In this document: in pieces, positions 63,360 through 64,000 of the stretch | How positions within the stretch are numbered: position 1 is the first letter of the stretch | Layout of the letters: each line of letters begins with the position of its first letter | Source of the DNA: Cinclus cinclus | Lineage: Eukaryota; Chordata; Aves; Passeriformes; Cinclidae | NCBI RefSeq assembly: GCF_963662255.1 | Contig: NW_026912199.1 | Coordinates: forward strand, 1-64,000 | Direction of reading: 5' to 3' | DNA: 64,000 nt | Translations under genes and position numbers: made by a program | The notes under the pieces: generated by a model | What the model was told of the DNA's origin: nothing | Databases searched by the model: none | Seen by the model: the letters and a program-made list of their open reading frames with translations, nothing else

Positions 63360-64000
63360 ATGACACCTGCCAAGTGGGCTCTTGAGTTTGGCTTCTTGGG
63401 GAAAAGTGACTCCTTTCAAAACCAACTTGCCTGCGTCCCGTCCCGGGCTTTTGCTACAAAAATTCCATAAGGACGAGGATTTCTCCCAGACCAAAGCTGC
63501 CCCCTCCTCCAAACCTGGCTGCCATCGGAGGCCCAAACGCGCCCTACAAAATGACATCTGCCAAGTGGGCTCTTGAGTTTGGCTTCCTGGGGAAAAGTGC
63601 ATCCTTTCGGAGTCAACTTGCCTGCGGCCCATGCAGGGCTTTTGCCGACAAAAATTCCATAAGGACGGGGATTTCTCCCAGACCAAAGCTGCCCCCTCCT
63701 CCAAACCTGGCTGCCATCGGAGGCCCAAACGCGCCCTACAAAATGACATCTGCCAAGTGGGCTCTTGAGTTTGGGTTCTTGGGGAAAAGTGCTTCCTTTC
63801 AAAGCCAACATGCCTAACTTGCCTGCGGCCCGTCCTGGGCTTTTGCCTACAAAAATTCCATAAGTACAAGGATTTCTCCCAGACCAAAGCTGCCCCCTCC
63901 TCCAAACCTGGCTGCCATCGGAGGCCCAAACGCGCCCTACAAAATGACATCTGCCAAGTGGGCTCTTGAGTTTGGCTTCTTGGGGAAAAGTGCCTCCTTT
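63360..64000 (+). repeat. Second copy of the exit region, cut by the window end
   Basis: Monomers are 63360 (D), 63551, 63743 and a partial one at 63944. The monomer at 63743 is a hybrid: its 5' part (TTTGGGTTCTTGG, GCTTCC) matches 51469 and its 3' part (CAACATGCC, CCATAAGTACAAGG) matches 51670, which implies loss of one 201-bp step. Confidence 0.83.

Larger units (their letters stand above)
1..64000 (+). repeat. GC-rich satellite array, ~192/201-bp monomer, 327 full copies
   Basis: Every part of the window aligns to a single monomer. I phased it at ATGACAYCTG (first at 10, last at 63944) and stepped through every copy. In order, each monomer contains ATGACAYCTGC, TTGAGTTTGGCTTCTTGGGG, a TCCTTTCGGAG or TCCTTTCAAAG segment, CCAACTTGCC, a GCGGCCC...GGGC dyad, TACAAAAATTCCATAAGGAC, ATTTCTCCCAGACCAAAGC, CCCCCTCCTCCAAACC, TGGCTGCCATCGGAGGCCC and AACGCGCCCTACAAA. 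All copies share one orientation, and no copy is interrupted by foreign sequence. The strand label is arbitrary. Organisation into higher-order repeats suggests centromeric, pericentromeric or other heterochromatic DNA; that location is inferred. The family is not one I recognise. Confidence 0.98.

Noticed and set aside
1..64000. CRISPR array
   Set aside because: The repeated unit is contiguous, about 195 bp long, with no alternation of short identical repeats and unique spacers, and no cas genes.
1..64000. CENP-B box (NTTCGNNNNANNCGGGN) in the monomer
   Set aside because: The TTTCGGAG segment and the CCCGTCC or CCCGTGC segment were checked on both strands. Each fails at required positions, so no match is claimed.
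1..64000. Transposable element, rRNA, tRNA or microsatellite insertion
   Set aside because: Every monomer boundary was stepped through and all lengths fall in the 179-201 bp set. No extra sequence remains unexplained.
1..64000. Known satellite families such as alpha, beta or gamma satellite, or mouse major/minor satellite
   Set aside because: Unit length and sequence do not match what I know of these (171, 68, about 220, 234 and 120 bp). I could not assign the family and leave it unnamed.

Overview
The whole 64-kb window is one uninterrupted satellite DNA array. I see no gene, RNA gene, transposable element, microsatellite or unique sequence anywhere. Counting from one ATGACAYCTG to the next, there are 327 complete monomers from position 10 to 63943, plus partial copies at both ends, all head-to-tail in the same direction. 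The average is about 195.5 bp and the sequence about 54 percent G+C (counted on one monomer). Four length classes dominate: 192 bp; 201 bp, which carries a second copy of the 9-mer AACTTGCCT; 191 bp, a diagnostic 'D' subtype; and 200 bp. Two copies are 179 bp.

Organism: a GC-rich satellite of about 190 bp, with higher-order repeats and many CpG sites decaying to TpG/CpA, suggests a eukaryote with CpG methylation, probably a vertebrate. Centromeric, pericentromeric or other constitutive heterochromatin is the likeliest setting. I do not recognise the family and cannot name the species. GC-rich satellites of this size are known in birds, for example, but nothing here proves that.

Layout: 1-1781 mixed monomers. 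1782-8378, two copies of a 17-monomer higher-order repeat (3294 and 3303 bp). 8379-15043, two copies of another unit (3533 and 3132 bp) whose length difference is fully explained by three monomer-level changes. 15044-20135, a mosaic. 20136-24812, block A, which overlaps two tandem 7-monomer units of 1352 bp (23845-26548). 26951-27726, a bridge. 27727-50885, a young, highly homogeneous cluster built from units of 3727/3726, 785, 1178 and 4319 bp that all start with the same derived monomer (D'). 50886-53039, an exit region. 53040-54582, a mosaic. 54583-60025, block A' (a copy of A). 60026-63359, a second bridge and a much shorter version of the young cluster. 63360-64000, a second copy of the exit region. 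The second half of the window is therefore a diverged repeat of the first at about 34 kb, with the central cluster about 23 kb in one copy and under 3 kb in the other.

Long open reading frames (up to 826 codons) occur only because 192 and 201 are multiples of three and the monomer lacks stops in several frames. They change register partway and are not called as genes. The most notable signal is a small dyad at a fixed place in the monomer, in which two independent derived subtypes carry paired substitutions that preserve or lengthen the inverted repeat.
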